DNA of 64,000 nucleotides from Salipaludibacillus aurantiacus (GTDB taxonomy: Bacteria; Bacillota; Bacilli; Bacillales; Salisediminibacteriaceae): NCBI RefSeq assembly GCF_900111295.1, contig NZ_FOGT01000006.1:186001-250000 (forward strand), given 5' to 3'. The notes under the pieces were generated by a model that had not been told where the DNA came from, did no database searches, and worked only from the letters and a program-made list of their open reading frames with translations. The first letter of the stretch is position 1, and each line of letters begins with the position of its first letter. Position numbers and translations under genes: made by a program. Shown piece by piece: positions 42,812 to 51,003 of this stretch.

Positions 42812-43603
42812 TCAGTCCTCCAATCTATGATTTAACTCTCTCCGATCACCTTGCACTAATACCGTGTAATCCTTACTCATTTCAAAGATCCGAGTTCCAA
42901 GTGCCTCGTCTATGTCGCAGATCTCATCAGTACTTAATTCTGAGCTGATCATAATCGGCTTGTGGTTAAGATACCGATGATTAATAACCGCGTATGTCTG
43001 CTCTACCTGCCAGTCTGTCGCCCTGGGCTTACCTCTCGCCGGTTTAAACAGGTCGTCGATGAAAAGGACATCTACATACTTCATGCGGTTCAGCTTCTGC
43101 TCCAGCTTGTCAAAGTCGTCTTTCAGGTCGTTGAATCCTTCAACATATGGGAAGTACAGAACTCCGATTCCTCTTTTGCTCATGAGGTTATTGGACACAG
43201 CCAGTAGCAGGTGTGTTTTTCCGGTACCGGGATTCCCATGCAAGCTAATGCTGTTCTGTCGTTCGCCTCTGATCTTGTCAAAGTCCATGTAATAATCCCT
43301 TGCCGTTTCATACATGTCTTTGATCTGTGGCGGTTTCCCTTCTGTTCTGAAGCTCTTAAAACCCTTTTTCTTAAATTCTTCCGTGATCTCGGATGACTTC
43401 ATAAGCCTCTCAGCTCGCCTCCAGGCTACACAAGTGCAGTCTCGCCAATATTCTGTTCCATCGCGGGTAATGATAAATCCCTTTATATCCTTACACTTAG
43501 GACATTCAAATTCAGGCTCTCTGTCGTTTTCGGTACCGCCCGATTGGTTGGATTCGATCTTCTCTCTCAGGCTGTTCATGACGTCCTCGATTGTTCGGGC
43601 CAT
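42812..43603 (-). CDS. DnaC-like helicase loader (AAA+ ATPase)
   Basis: A 263-aa protein from ATG 43603 behind AAAGGAAAC. N-terminal zinc-binding Cys (CPKCKDI; CTC near 58), Walker A GNPGTGKT about residues 123-130, Walker B VDVLFIDDLFK about 178-188, sensor region ISSELSTDEI. It loads the host replicative helicase at the phage origin together with the DnaD-like protein encoded just upstream. Its start lies 92 bp inside that gene. Confidence 0.9.
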   Translation of the reverse strand: MARTIEDVMNSLREKIESNQSGGTENDREPEFECPKCKDIKGFIITRDGTEYWRDCTCVAWRRAERLMKSSEITEEFKKKGFKSFRTEGKPPQIKDMYETARDYYMDFDKIRGERQNSISLHGNPGTGKTHLLLAVSNNLMSKRGIGVLYFPYVEGFNDLKDDFDKLEQKLNRMKYVDVLFIDDLFKPARGKPRATDWQVEQTYAVINHRYLNHKPIMISSELSTDEICDIDEALGTRIFEMSKDYTVLVQGDRRELNHRLED

Positions 43604-44339
43604 AATCAAAGTTTCCTTTCTTTAGGTGTGACTTGCTCTCTTCATAAATCCTCGCTTCATTGAGTGTAGTTATTTGTTGCTGGTTCCACTCTTTCAAAAT
43701 CGCTTCAATGAAAGTAAAGGTTCGGCCATTCCGTTTTACAGCCAGTTTAATTGCAGCACTTACTAATTCATCTGACAGGTCGTTACACCATTCAGCTAAT
43801 GACTGACTAATAATTGGTTTAAGTATTCCGTAATTCTGTTGGTAAACCTCAAACGGATTATCAGGCGATTTCGGTGCCTCTTCTTCTTCTAAATCATTCT
43901 TTACATTCTTTACATTCTTATTATTGTTCCAACGCTGTTCTTCCGCTGTTCCAACGCTGTTCTCACGCTGTTCCAAGTTATTGTTTCTATAGTTGTCAAA
44001 ACCTTGATATAAGTCATAATTAACCACTGTGAAAAGTGTTCCAAGTTCGGTATCTTCAATTAACAACCTTTCTTCCTTCACAAGTTGATCAATCTTCCTT
44101 TTTATTACCGATGTTGAATACTTTTTAACAGCACGATTGTCTATATATTCAAGGTCATCTCTCAGGTTTCGGTATGATCGAAGAAACTGACCTCTCTTTA
44201 TTAGAATGCCTCCTTTCCTAACCCCCTCATGAGAAAAGACGGCATTCCCAACGATGAAAAAGAAGATTCTAAACTTTGGTATATCGTTCCATATGGGGTT
44301 TTCAAAGATTTCTCTGCTGATTTGGAATGCGCCTTTCAT
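43512..44339 (-). CDS. DnaD-like replication initiation protein
   Basis: A 275-aa protein. N-terminal winged-helix-like region (FQISREIFENPIWNDIPKFR ...), Asn-rich linker (NNLEQRE...NNNKNVKNVKND), and a C-terminal DnaD domain, PFEVYQQNYGILKPIISQSL to EAILKEWNQQQI, about residues 160-235. The last 30 codons overlap the helicase loader in another frame. Start ATG behind AAGGAG. Confidence 0.85.
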   Translation of the reverse strand: MKGAFQISREIFENPIWNDIPKFRIFFFIVGNAVFSHEGVRKGGILIKRGQFLRSYRNLRDDLEYIDNRAVKKYSTSVIKRKIDQLVKEERLLIEDTELGTLFTVVNYDLYQGFDNYRNNNLEQRENSVGTAEEQRWNNNKNVKNVKNDLEEEEAPKSPDNPFEVYQQNYGILKPIISQSLAEWCNDLSDELVSAAIKLAVKRNGRTFTFIEAILKEWNQQQITTLNEARIYEESKSHLKKGNFDYGPNNRGRHEQPEREDRIQPIGRYRKRQRA

Positions 44340-44351
44340 GAGATCGACTCC

Positions 44352-44495
44352 TTATATCGGTATTTCCTTCTCTCGGCCAACCCATCGATGCTTAACCACC
44401 AGTGAGTCAGGTCTTACTTTCTTTACTTGCCAATCGTCAATGTTTAAACCTGCCCATGTAATAGCTTCCTTCTGGGATCGGGTTGGTTTTTTCAT
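44352..44495 (-). CDS. small phage protein (47 aa, DUF6906-like)
   Basis: ATG 44495 behind AAGGTG. MKKPTRSQKEAITWAGLNID followed by WQVKKV..DSLVVKHR resembles a family of tiny Gram-positive phage proteins near replication genes. Overlaps the previous stop (ATGA). Confidence 0.7.
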   Translation of the reverse strand: MKKPTRSQKEAITWAGLNIDDWQVKKVRPDSLVVKHRWVGREKEIPI

Positions 44496-44659
44496 TGAGT
44501 CACCTTCTCAATTTCAGCTGTGCGCTGATGGTAATCTATTAATCTATAATCTGGATAGTTATGCTCAAGATAAGCGTTAATGTACCGCCTATATGACTTG
44601 CGGGGTGTGCTACTATTCTTGGCCATCCAGACAAAGTGTTCAGGAATGATAATGGTCAT
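44492..44659 (-). CDS. small phage protein (55 aa)
   Basis: ATG 44659 overlaps the metallo-beta-lactamase-fold stop (ATGA). Product MTIIIPEHFVWMAKNSSTPR, then aromatic/basic sequence. Coupled at both ends. Function unknown. Confidence 0.6.
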   Translation of the reverse strand: MTIIIPEHFVWMAKNSSTPRKSYRRYINAYLEHNYPDYRLIDYHQRTAEIEKVTQ

Positions 44660-45357
44660 GAGACATACACCAGCTTTCCGGTAAGCTCCTGGATCTCTCG
44701 TTTAAATCGCTCTTCATCACTGTTGCTGTCTGATAAGTGCAGCAAGTGAATCTCTTGCACCTTGCTAAGATCATTAGCTTTCAAAAACTCTTTGACGTTC
44801 TCTAAGCTAAAATGAGAGCGTAATAACCTGTGTTTCATAGCCTTGTGGATCCGCCCGGCTTCAATGTTTTCATTAAGAATGTCTAAACTGTAATTACACT
44901 CTAAAAGTAGATGAGTAAGCCCTTTGAACTTGTATTTGATGTAATAAGTATCTGAGGCAAATAACAGCTTATCTCCTGCCTGATTAGCAAGTAAGAAGCC
45001 TAATGGTTCTGATACATCGTGTTGTACGTCAAACGGCAATACGGTCCACGTGCCAAGCCTGAATGATTGCTTTGATTTAACATGCTTAATTCGGTGTCCA
45101 GCGGCGTTTATTTCGCTTGCTGTGCCCTCCGACATATAAACATTTATGCCAGCTCTTAAAACGTCTGGTACAGCCTTACAGTGGTCTTTGTGTTCATGTG
45201 AGACTAAGCAACCTGCAATGTTAGATGTCTGAAAGTCCAACTGTCTGCGAATCTCTTTAAACGAGATGCCTGCCTCAATGAGCAGGGCAGTTCTGCCGTC
45301 CGTTATGTGGTAACAGTTGCCCTGGCTCCCTGATGCAAGTGTTTTGATCTCAATCAT
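44656..45357 (-). CDS. metallo-beta-lactamase-fold hydrolase
   Basis: A 233-aa protein with the MBL motif SHEHKDH near residues 53-59, plus D135 (FASDTYYIKYK) and a distal HLLHLSDSNSDEERF near 203. This YycJ/WalJ-like type of MBL protein is common in Gram-positive phage recombination modules, where a nuclease role is likely. It directly follows the RecT-like gene. Confidence 0.85.
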   Translation of the reverse strand: MIEIKTLASGSQGNCYHITDGRTALLIEAGISFKEIRRQLDFQTSNIAGCLVSHEHKDHCKAVPDVLRAGINVYMSEGTASEINAAGHRIKHVKSKQSFRLGTWTVLPFDVQHDVSEPLGFLLANQAGDKLLFASDTYYIKYKFKGLTHLLLECNYSLDILNENIEAGRIHKAMKHRLLRSHFSLENVKEFLKANDLSKVQEIHLLHLSDSNSDEERFKREIQELTGKLVYVS

Positions 45358-46514
45358 TAGAATGGATCCTTACCATCATTAGCTGGCTGCTTATTCGTTT
45401 GCTCAGATTGTTCAAAGCTGTCAAATAACGTTTGGTGTTGGCTTTCTTCTTTTGGTTGCTCCTGCTGTGGTTCGGGTTCAGGTTTGCTTTCTTCTGGTTC
45501 ATTATCTTGCGGTTGTTGTTTCGGTTCATCATCTTGAATAGGTTCAACGTCAATGAATTCCTGATTAGCGTTTTCGTCAATTTCCTGCTTAACTTGCTTG
45601 TAAGTTTCATCTGTCGTCTTTTCGTATTGCATGGAAACAAAGGAGTTAGAAAAGTCTTTCGGGACCTTCTTAGCCACGTTATTGCGCATCTTACGAATGA
45701 TCATAGATTCTCTGCTTTGCGGGTCTTTCCAAGCAGGGCTAACGTGTTTTTGAATGGCTTCATCGTCAAGCGCATCATCAATAGACATGTTTTTAACTTT
45801 GTTGAGTATTTCTGTTTTTTTAGCTGCTATTTTCTTTTTTTGATCAGCAGTAGCTTTAAAGCGACTTTCAGCAATTCCAAACGTCTCATTCATGAGGTTG
45901 TTATTAATGTGAGCTATCAAATTCTTAATAACGTCCTCTCGCTCTGAAATGTGATATTCAACGGTTTGATCTGTTTTAATAATCGGGTAAACAACTCTGA
46001 CTGCCTTACCTTTGCCGGTGGGCGTCCAGGTAGGAGGTTGCATTTCTAGACCTGTAAATGAGGGATAAGTGAATTTGTCTTCTTCCCTCACTAGCCATAT
46101 CTGAGCGACCCGATCAACGTTACGTCCGAATCGTGAGAGGATGGCATCATTACCATCTCCTTCAATACCCATTTCAATCTGCTTCTTCCAGACCTCAGCA
46201 CCTTGCGAATTTTTAACTTTCACATTGCGTGTCTGGAAATACACTTCTCTCGGACTTGCGGCTGCATTTAATTTAAGAGATGCAACATTAAGAAGCATTT
46301 CTGTTAAATTGTTTTGATCCAGTTGTGGGTCTGTCCAGTCAATCCCTTTTTGATCAAGCGCTTGATTAATGCTTGTAATAGCATTGACCACACATTGTTT
46401 TGAATACTCGTCCATATCAATACCGTTACCAGTTAATTGGCGCTCAATCATTGGCGCATAAGTGTTATTTATTTTGGCTAATCGTGTGTTAAACTGCTGT
46501 TTTTGTTCTGACAT
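45357..46514 (-). CDS. RecT-like single-strand annealing protein (tentative)
   Basis: A 385-aa protein behind AAAAGGAGGCGG. The segment NLTEMLLNVASLKLNAAASPREVYFQTRN (about 68-96) resembles the conserved core of RecT, in which a catalytic module is followed by a C/YF-type strand. The last 100 residues are a Q/E/P-rich acidic tail, as in SSB-interacting proteins. Location between an SbcC-like ATPase and an MBL protein supports a recombination role. A different phage DNA-binding family is possible. Confidence 0.55.
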   Translation of the reverse strand: MSEQKQQFNTRLAKINNTYAPMIERQLTGNGIDMDEYSKQCVVNAITSINQALDQKGIDWTDPQLDQNNLTEMLLNVASLKLNAAASPREVYFQTRNVKVKNSQGAEVWKKQIEMGIEGDGNDAILSRFGRNVDRVAQIWLVREEDKFTYPSFTGLEMQPPTWTPTGKGKAVRVVYPIIKTDQTVEYHISEREDVIKNLIAHINNNLMNETFGIAESRFKATADQKKKIAAKKTEILNKVKNMSIDDALDDEAIQKHVSPAWKDPQSRESMIIRKMRNNVAKKVPKDFSNSFVSMQYEKTTDETYKQVKQEIDENANQEFIDVEPIQDDEPKQQPQDNEPEESKPEPEPQQEQPKEESQHQTLFDSFEQSEQTNKQPANDGKDPF

Positions 46515-48494
46515 TTAAACCGCCTCCTTTTGCGTTACTTGCTCAATTCTTAGCTTCTTATCTGACTCAGAGACCACAAGGCTTATAAGCTGTGCATCCA
46601 TCACCGGTAGATTTGTGACGGACTCAGCGTTATCGATAAATATCGGCGCCTGGAATCCGTAATGCTCTGATAGTGTCTGAATAATGTCCAGACCAACGAT
46701 GATGCTGTGACCAGTGTTGAGGCCTTTACCGTATGGAACACCTTCATATAACGTCTCGCACGTTTCTTTCAGGCCATCGTTAATTTGATTTTCAAAGAGC
46801 TTAAACCGGGCATATTTAAACTTGCTGTTGATTTTCTCTTCAAGCATTGAGACTTTCTGCCGTGTGAATTCTTCTGTCAGATACAGCTTTTCTTCCAGTT
46901 CTTCATACTTCTTAGCCAGTTCACGCTCCTGATCCGCAAGCTCTTTTATGCGTTTCTCTGACTGTCTGTGTTGCTCAAATTTAGAGAGTTCTTGTTCTTT
47001 CTCACGCTTGGATGCTTTTAGCTCTAAGAGTTCATTCTGAGCCTTTTCAAGCGATTCATTGACAGATGCTTTTAATTGGTCGATTTCATCTTTGATCTTG
47101 TCAATTTCATCTTGTTTCGCTTTATAAGCGTCCGTTTCTTCAACCTTTGTCGTGTTTGACTTTAGGCCTTGTATCTTAGTGGTCACGTCATCAATCTGAG
47201 TGCTGTATTGATCAAGTGATTTTTTGTGATCCGTAAGATCCGATTCATGATGTTGAATCTCCCCTTGCATCCGTTCAATGTATTCTTTAATTTGAAGCCC
47301 TTTATTTTTAATACTTTCTAGCCGTTCCGATTTTTTCTTATTAAAGTCAGCCAGTGCTTTCTCATGCGCCTCTTTCACCTGTTCTTCTGGCAGGTCTTGT
47401 CCGCATGTCGGACAGTTGTCATCGTGATGATGTTCGAATTCACGTTCATTCTCTGAATGATAATCATTGAGAAGCCGTTGTTTTCGCTCTGTTTCTTCGT
47501 CAATGGCAGCTTTTGTATTGCGAATAGTGCGTTGCATCTGTGTGACCTTAAGTTCTGTATCATCACGCTTACTCTTAAGCTCATAAAAGTGCTTTTCACG
47601 CTGCATGATCTCATCATAAGTATCAGAGTTATGATTGTTCTTAATCTCAATCAGTTCACTCTGCAGCTGAGTTAAATGTTTTTGTCTCTCAGTCACCTCT
47701 GCACCGTTACGGATCCGAGTGATTTCATCTTCTTTTTCCTGAAGGTTTTGATCGTAACGCTTTAAATCAACATTTAATTGAGACTCATCAAGCTCTGATA
47801 CATCAGGCAGATTGTGTTTAATCTCATCTATTCGTACTGGAATCATATCGAGCTGCTTGTTAATCTCTTTCTTTTGCTCTGCAACCATTTTCTTTACGTC
47901 ATCAATTGTTTTATTGCTGAGCAGATCAGACAACTTTGATAGCTTATTATCTGATGCAATCACGTCTTGGTCTGACACATCACCGCATACTTCCAAAAGC
48001 ACCTTCCGACAGTCTTTCCAGTTCATTTGTTCATTGAAGTAAGCTGGGTTTGTAAGGAGCTTAAAGGCATCCTCATCTACAATTTCAGCGACTTTTTCTT
48101 TAAAATCTTTCAGCTTAGCTGGCACGTCATCAATGTGGTAATCAGTCGTGTGACCGGTAAACTCTTTATGAGCTGATCCGCGCTTCTTAGTCCATTTTTC
48201 TTTAAATGTCTTCCTGAGTGTGAGGGGCAGACCGTCTACAAGAAAGACAGCAGATACCTCGTGATCAAGGCCGTGAATTTCATCCCCTGCCTCATCTAGG
48301 GTCTTTATAGCAAAGTCTTTTTTGTTATGGCTGTCTTTATCGAAAAGCAGCCAGGTCATAGCATCAAAAAGAGTTGATTTCCCAGTGGCGTTATCTCCTA
48401 AGATTTGAACATCTTCGCCTTTCGCTTCCAGTAAGAAAGACTCCACGCCTTTGAAGTTCTTGAGTAGTAATGATTGAAGTTTTAGTGTTTTCAC
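46515..48494 (-). CDS. SbcC/Rad50-like ATPase with zinc hook
   Basis: A 659-aa SMC-type protein starting GTG 48494. Walker A GDNATGKS at 33-40; long coiled coils interrupted by a zinc-hook CPTC at 361-364; C-terminal Walker B region APIFIDNAESVT near 610. This is shorter than host SbcC (about 1000 aa), as in phages. With the neighbouring RecT-like and MBL proteins it probably processes DNA ends for annealing. Confidence 0.88.
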   Translation of the reverse strand: MKTLKLQSLLLKNFKGVESFLLEAKGEDVQILGDNATGKSTLFDAMTWLLFDKDSHNKKDFAIKTLDEAGDEIHGLDHEVSAVFLVDGLPLTLRKTFKEKWTKKRGSAHKEFTGHTTDYHIDDVPAKLKDFKEKVAEIVDEDAFKLLTNPAYFNEQMNWKDCRKVLLEVCGDVSDQDVIASDNKLSKLSDLLSNKTIDDVKKMVAEQKKEINKQLDMIPVRIDEIKHNLPDVSELDESQLNVDLKRYDQNLQEKEDEITRIRNGAEVTERQKHLTQLQSELIEIKNNHNSDTYDEIMQREKHFYELKSKRDDTELKVTQMQRTIRNTKAAIDEETERKQRLLNDYHSENEREFEHHHDDNCPTCGQDLPEEQVKEAHEKALADFNKKKSERLESIKNKGLQIKEYIERMQGEIQHHESDLTDHKKSLDQYSTQIDDVTTKIQGLKSNTTKVEETDAYKAKQDEIDKIKDEIDQLKASVNESLEKAQNELLELKASKREKEQELSKFEQHRQSEKRIKELADQERELAKKYEELEEKLYLTEEFTRQKVSMLEEKINSKFKYARFKLFENQINDGLKETCETLYEGVPYGKGLNTGHSIIVGLDIIQTLSEHYGFQAPIFIDNAESVTNLPVMDAQLISLVVSESDKKLRIEQVTQKEAV

Positions 48495-48529
48495 GTATAT
48501 CCCTCCGCTTGTGTAATTTGAGGGGGTGC

Positions 48530-48559
48530 CTTATAATTAAAGTACGTTAATATTTGCAA
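48530..48559 (-). promoter_or_regulatory. sigma-A-like promoter of the recombination genes
   Basis: Minus strand TTGCAA, 18-bp spacer, TATAAG, 36 bp upstream of the SbcC-like start. It lies inside an imperfect inverted repeat of GGGGGTGC/GCAACCCCC. Confidence 0.5.
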
Positions 48560-48566
48560 CCCCCTT

Positions 48567-48602
48567 GACCGATCAGCCGGCCAGCTGGTCGGTTTTTTCT
48601 AT
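48567..48602 (+). terminator. plus-strand terminator-like hairpin in the early region
   Basis: ACCGATCAGC and GCTGGTCGGT form a stem followed by TTTTTT on the plus strand, over the end of the 71-aa gene. Confidence 0.55.
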
Positions 48603-48788
48603 GAGCTTATAATCCATTTGATCAAGCGCTAACTCAATTCCATGTTTTAAACCAAGATGGTAATAAGCCATTTGCATGTTAAGTGGGGTAAAATTTTGCT
48701 CTTTTTCGTTATGGTAAAGCCACCGACGGTATAAGTTGTCTGCTGCTTCACTGATGTAACCTGGTTGTTCTCTATTAACTAGACGCAT
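48573..48788 (-). CDS. phage early protein (71 aa), unknown
   Basis: ATG 48788 behind GGAGGGTTAACG. Helical, with YRRWLYHNEKEQNFTPLNMQ; no recognised domain. Confidence 0.6.
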   Translation of the reverse strand: MRLVNREQPGYISEAADNLYRRWLYHNEKEQNFTPLNMQMAYYHLGLKHGIELALDQMDYKLIEKTDQLAG

Positions 48789-48790
48789 CG

Positions 48791-48958
48791 TTAACCCTCC
48801 CTTCGGTAAATCACACAGAGCATGTCGTTTCCTTCTGGATCACACGAGAACTTGATATCAATGATTTCTGCATCTGGATTAACTTCAAACCAGTGATTAA
48901 TCGTGGTTTCTGTTCCTACTTTGATACCTATCTCAGAAGCAACTTCATTTACTGCCAA
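48791..48958 (-). CDS. phage early protein (55 aa), Cse60-like
   Basis: TTG 48958 follows AAAGGAG at 10-nt spacing; an upstream frame to 49054 is without a site. The end DIKFSCDPEGNDMLCVIYRRE resembles the Cse60 family of small Bacillus proteins found in phages. Weak assignment. Confidence 0.5.
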   Translation of the reverse strand: MAVNEVASEIGIKVGTETTINHWFEVNPDAEIIDIKFSCDPEGNDMLCVIYRREG

Positions 48959-49074
48959 TTTCTTCACTCTCCTTTCTGGTGTCAGCTGCACCGATGGAAC
49001 CACGCCGGTATTTGGCAGAGGGGGATGAATGCCCCGGCATGATCCCATCGGCAAAGCCGAGAAATTCTCGGTTA

Positions 49075-49173
49075 TTGCCTTTAAGGGGAAAATTAGATAA
49101 AATTAAACTAGTGATATTGGAAATGGTCATCTACGACCTGAGCTCTTCGGACCGCCATCCGAGGGGCTTTTTC
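49075..49173 (+). ncRNA. candidate 60-65 nt plus-strand RNA in the phage early region
   Basis: Plus strand: TTGCCT (49075-49080), 17-bp spacer, TAAAAT (49098-49103), predicted start near 49110, and a terminator with 11-bp stem AGCTCTTCGGA/TCCGAGGGGCT (49141-49168) and five T. It is antisense to a 30-codon frame (49127-49219). No convincing ORF lies in it. Confidence 0.4.
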
Positions 49174-49219
49174 TATGCCATTTACCGTTAACTCGCTTGA
49201 ATTCTTTTAAAAGTCTCAT
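49127..49219 (-). CDS. possible tiny gene (30 aa)
   Basis: ATG 49219 behind GGAGGGTAG; product MRLLKEFKRVNGKWHRKSPS followed by GG/GRR. Very basic. Its end overlaps the plus-strand terminator, so coding is uncertain. Confidence 0.35.
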   Translation of the reverse strand: MRLLKEFKRVNGKWHRKSPSDGGPKSSGRR

Positions 49220-49222
49220 AAA

Positions 49223-49348
49223 CTACCCTCCAATCGACGATAATGCGAATAAGTAATAGTAAAATGCTGCAAGTGTTACTAAGCCGAGGCCGTCAACAAT
49301 TAGATTACGCTTGCCTGATTTCCGGTTACTTTCATTGAAAATCCTCAT
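49223..49348 (-). CDS. small membrane protein (41 aa)
   Basis: ATG 49348 behind GGAGGGATCTT, overlapping the XRE stop (ATGA). Basic N-terminus then one hydrophobic helix (LIVDGLGLVTLAAFYYYLFA). Function unknown. Confidence 0.6.
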   Translation of the reverse strand: MRIFNESNRKSGKRNLIVDGLGLVTLAAFYYYLFALSSIGG

Positions 49349-49629
49349 AAGATCCCTCCAAGCACCATTCCTACAAACTGGCTTAACTGATTAATCTGCT
49401 CAATAATTTGTGTAATCTGGATAGGGTCGGTTGCTACCATTGCGGCAATTAGTAAATCCTGTGCGTTTGTTACCTGTCCCCATCTGATGGCTTCTTTCCA
49501 GCTGATTTCTTTACTATTTCTTTCAAACTTTGTAATGCAGGTCCGAGAACGATTCAGTCTATCTGCCAACTGCTCTTGTGTGTATCCTCTTCGCTCCCTC
49601 GCCGCCTTCAATACAGCGCCAAGGTCCAT
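49345..49629 (-). CDS. XRE-family helix-turn-helix protein (94 aa)
   Basis: N-terminal HTH_3 domain: LKAARERRGYTQEQLADRLN and SRTCITKFERNSKEI (about 7-42). The C-terminal half is hydrophobic (QITQIIEQINQLSQFVGMVLGGIL), unusual for a Cro-like protein and suggesting membrane or protein contact. Start behind GGGAGGTGAG. Confidence 0.8.
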   Translation of the reverse strand: MDLGAVLKAARERRGYTQEQLADRLNRSRTCITKFERNSKEISWKEAIRWGQVTNAQDLLIAAMVATDPIQITQIIEQINQLSQFVGMVLGGIL

Positions 49630-49647
49630 TTATCTCACCTCCCTTAT

Positions 49648-49711
49648 GTTCCAAATTGGAACGTGCCCAGCCGGAACCCAATAAATGGTATTTATGCTTT
49701 ACAATGTAAAG
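49648..49711. promoter_or_regulatory. two 15-bp palindromes upstream of the XRE gene
   Basis: GTTCCAAATTGGAAC (49648-49662) and CTTTACAATGTAAAG (49697-49711), both perfect with one central base. Probable operators for phage regulators; binders unknown. Confidence 0.45.
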
Positions 49712-49715
49712 TAGG

Positions 49716-49841
49716 TCATCCGGTCTTCTGTTCTTTTTCTCGCTCAGCTTCTTTTCGTTTCTTAATGATTCGTGGTGCGCTTGTGACTTTGAAATACCTT
49801 ACGACTTGACGTAAAGCTTCAACTGACGGCTTGTCTGCCAT
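49716..49841 (-). CDS. small phage protein (41 aa)
   Basis: ATG 49841 behind GGGAGGGG. Product MADKPSVEALRQVVRYFKVT then a very basic K/R/E-rich helix. Located between antirepressor and XRE genes; function unknown. Confidence 0.6.
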   Translation of the reverse strand: MADKPSVEALRQVVRYFKVTSAPRIIKKRKEAEREKEQKTG

Positions 49842-49858
49842 GTTGACCCCTCCCAGGT

Positions 49859-50590
49859 TTAAATTTGGTGGCAAAATTCTTCAATTAGCTTTTCGCCTAG
49901 CTTGATCTGACCTTTGCCAGTGACCAAAGTGGTAAAGGTCTCAATGTCACCTTGTGTTCGACTCACGATTGTTGGCGTGATGATGAATAGCCCTTGATCA
50001 ATGAATCTTTGTTTTGGATTGTTGTACTCTCTACCTTTTGTGATCAGGTATCCGTTTTCTCTTAGCCACTTGAACATTTTGTTGCGACCTAAATTGATAC
50101 CGTGATCGTCATACATCATTTTTGAGAAGGCTCCTACGCTGATTGCGCCGTCTGAATTTGAGACCACCTTCCCAAAGTTGGTATAAGGAAGGTTCTCTTT
50201 CTTTTCAGCTTCAAGAGCTTCGATTTTCTTCTGCTGGAGATCCATGGCCCTTTTGATAATCATTTCTGGATTGTTCCAGCGCTTTTCCACTTCAATAAAA
50301 TACTGACGAGCTTGTTTGCCCTTTTCAGTACGTTGAAGCATCGCGATTTCTTTTGCGGCGTCTAACTTAATATGGTGGTCTATTACTTTTCTCTTGCCAC
50401 CGAATGCCGTACTGTCTTGCACAATTTCGGGAAACACGGCAAAATCAACGTTTTCAGTAAATCCGTATTCACACATCCTGGAGAACCATTGCGTGTACCT
50501 GTCTCTGACTTCTAAAAACTCATGAAGCTCTCTGCCTGACACAATGATCTCGCCTTTTTCTGATTCAGTAGTTTTAATAAGTTCGGTCAT
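49859..50590 (-). CDS. phage antirepressor (AntA/AntB N-domain, KilAC C-domain)
   Basis: A 243-aa protein. AntA-type N-terminal domain (SGRELHEFLEVRDRYTQWFS ... DHHIKLDAAKEIAMLQRTEKG) to about 110, a helical linker, then a KilAC/ANT domain (ISVGAFSKMMYDDHGINLGR ... MFKWLRENGYL) about 150-240. Such proteins counter the phage repressor. It follows the Cro-like gene. Confidence 0.9.
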   Translation of the reverse strand: MTELIKTTESEKGEIIVSGRELHEFLEVRDRYTQWFSRMCEYGFTENVDFAVFPEIVQDSTAFGGKRKVIDHHIKLDAAKEIAMLQRTEKGKQARQYFIEVEKRWNNPEMIIKRAMDLQQKKIEALEAEKKENLPYTNFGKVVSNSDGAISVGAFSKMMYDDHGINLGRNKMFKWLRENGYLITKGREYNNPKQRFIDQGLFIITPTIVSRTQGDIETFTTLVTGKGQIKLGEKLIEEFCHQI

Positions 50591-50838
50591 TAGATGACCT
50601 CCTGTTTATTAGTATTTTCAACTTTCTCAATAACGGAATGCGTTAGTTCAGAATCAAAAAAAATTGCTGGATTCTCACCTAATGCATGAGCTATCACCTT
50701 TAACCGCTCTGCGTCCAACCTTGTGTCACCATTCTCTAAATATCTGTAACCCTGCAAAGACATATTAAGTTTTTTCGCTAAGTGTGTCTTGGTAACGCCT
50801 TTCGCTTTTCTTATTTTTTCTACGTTTTCATGAATCAT
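50590..50838 (-). CDS. Cro-like XRE regulator (82 aa)
   Basis: HTH_3 domain VEKIRKAKGVTKTHLAKKLN and MSLQGYRYLENGDTRL, with short tail. Start ATG 50838 behind GGAGGTGATCGA. Divergent from the CI-like repressor across three related operators: the lytic arm of the switch. Confidence 0.85.
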   Translation of the reverse strand: MIHENVEKIRKAKGVTKTHLAKKLNMSLQGYRYLENGDTRLDAERLKVIAHALGENPAIFFDSELTHSVIEKVENTNKQEVI

Positions 50839-50859
50839 TCGATCACCTCCGAGTAAAAC

Positions 50860-50962
50860 TAACGCTATCCGTTAATTCAATAATACTAACGGAATCCGTT
50901 AAAGTCAAGTGTTATTTTAAAATTATTCTCAATTTACGTTATTTATGTATCGTTATCCGTTA
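50860..50962. promoter_or_regulatory. lysogeny switch operators (three sites)
   Basis: Three 15-bp sites: TAACGCTATCCGTTA (50860-50874), TAACGGAATCCGTTA (50887-50901, perfect palindrome) and TATCGTTATCCGTTA (50948-50962). They share TNNCGNNATCCGTTA and lie between divergent cro-like and CI-like genes, two near the former and one near the latter. Confidence 0.8.
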
Positions 50963-51003
50963 TCTATTGGTAAAATACTCAACGAAGGGTAGGAGGTATT
51001 ATC

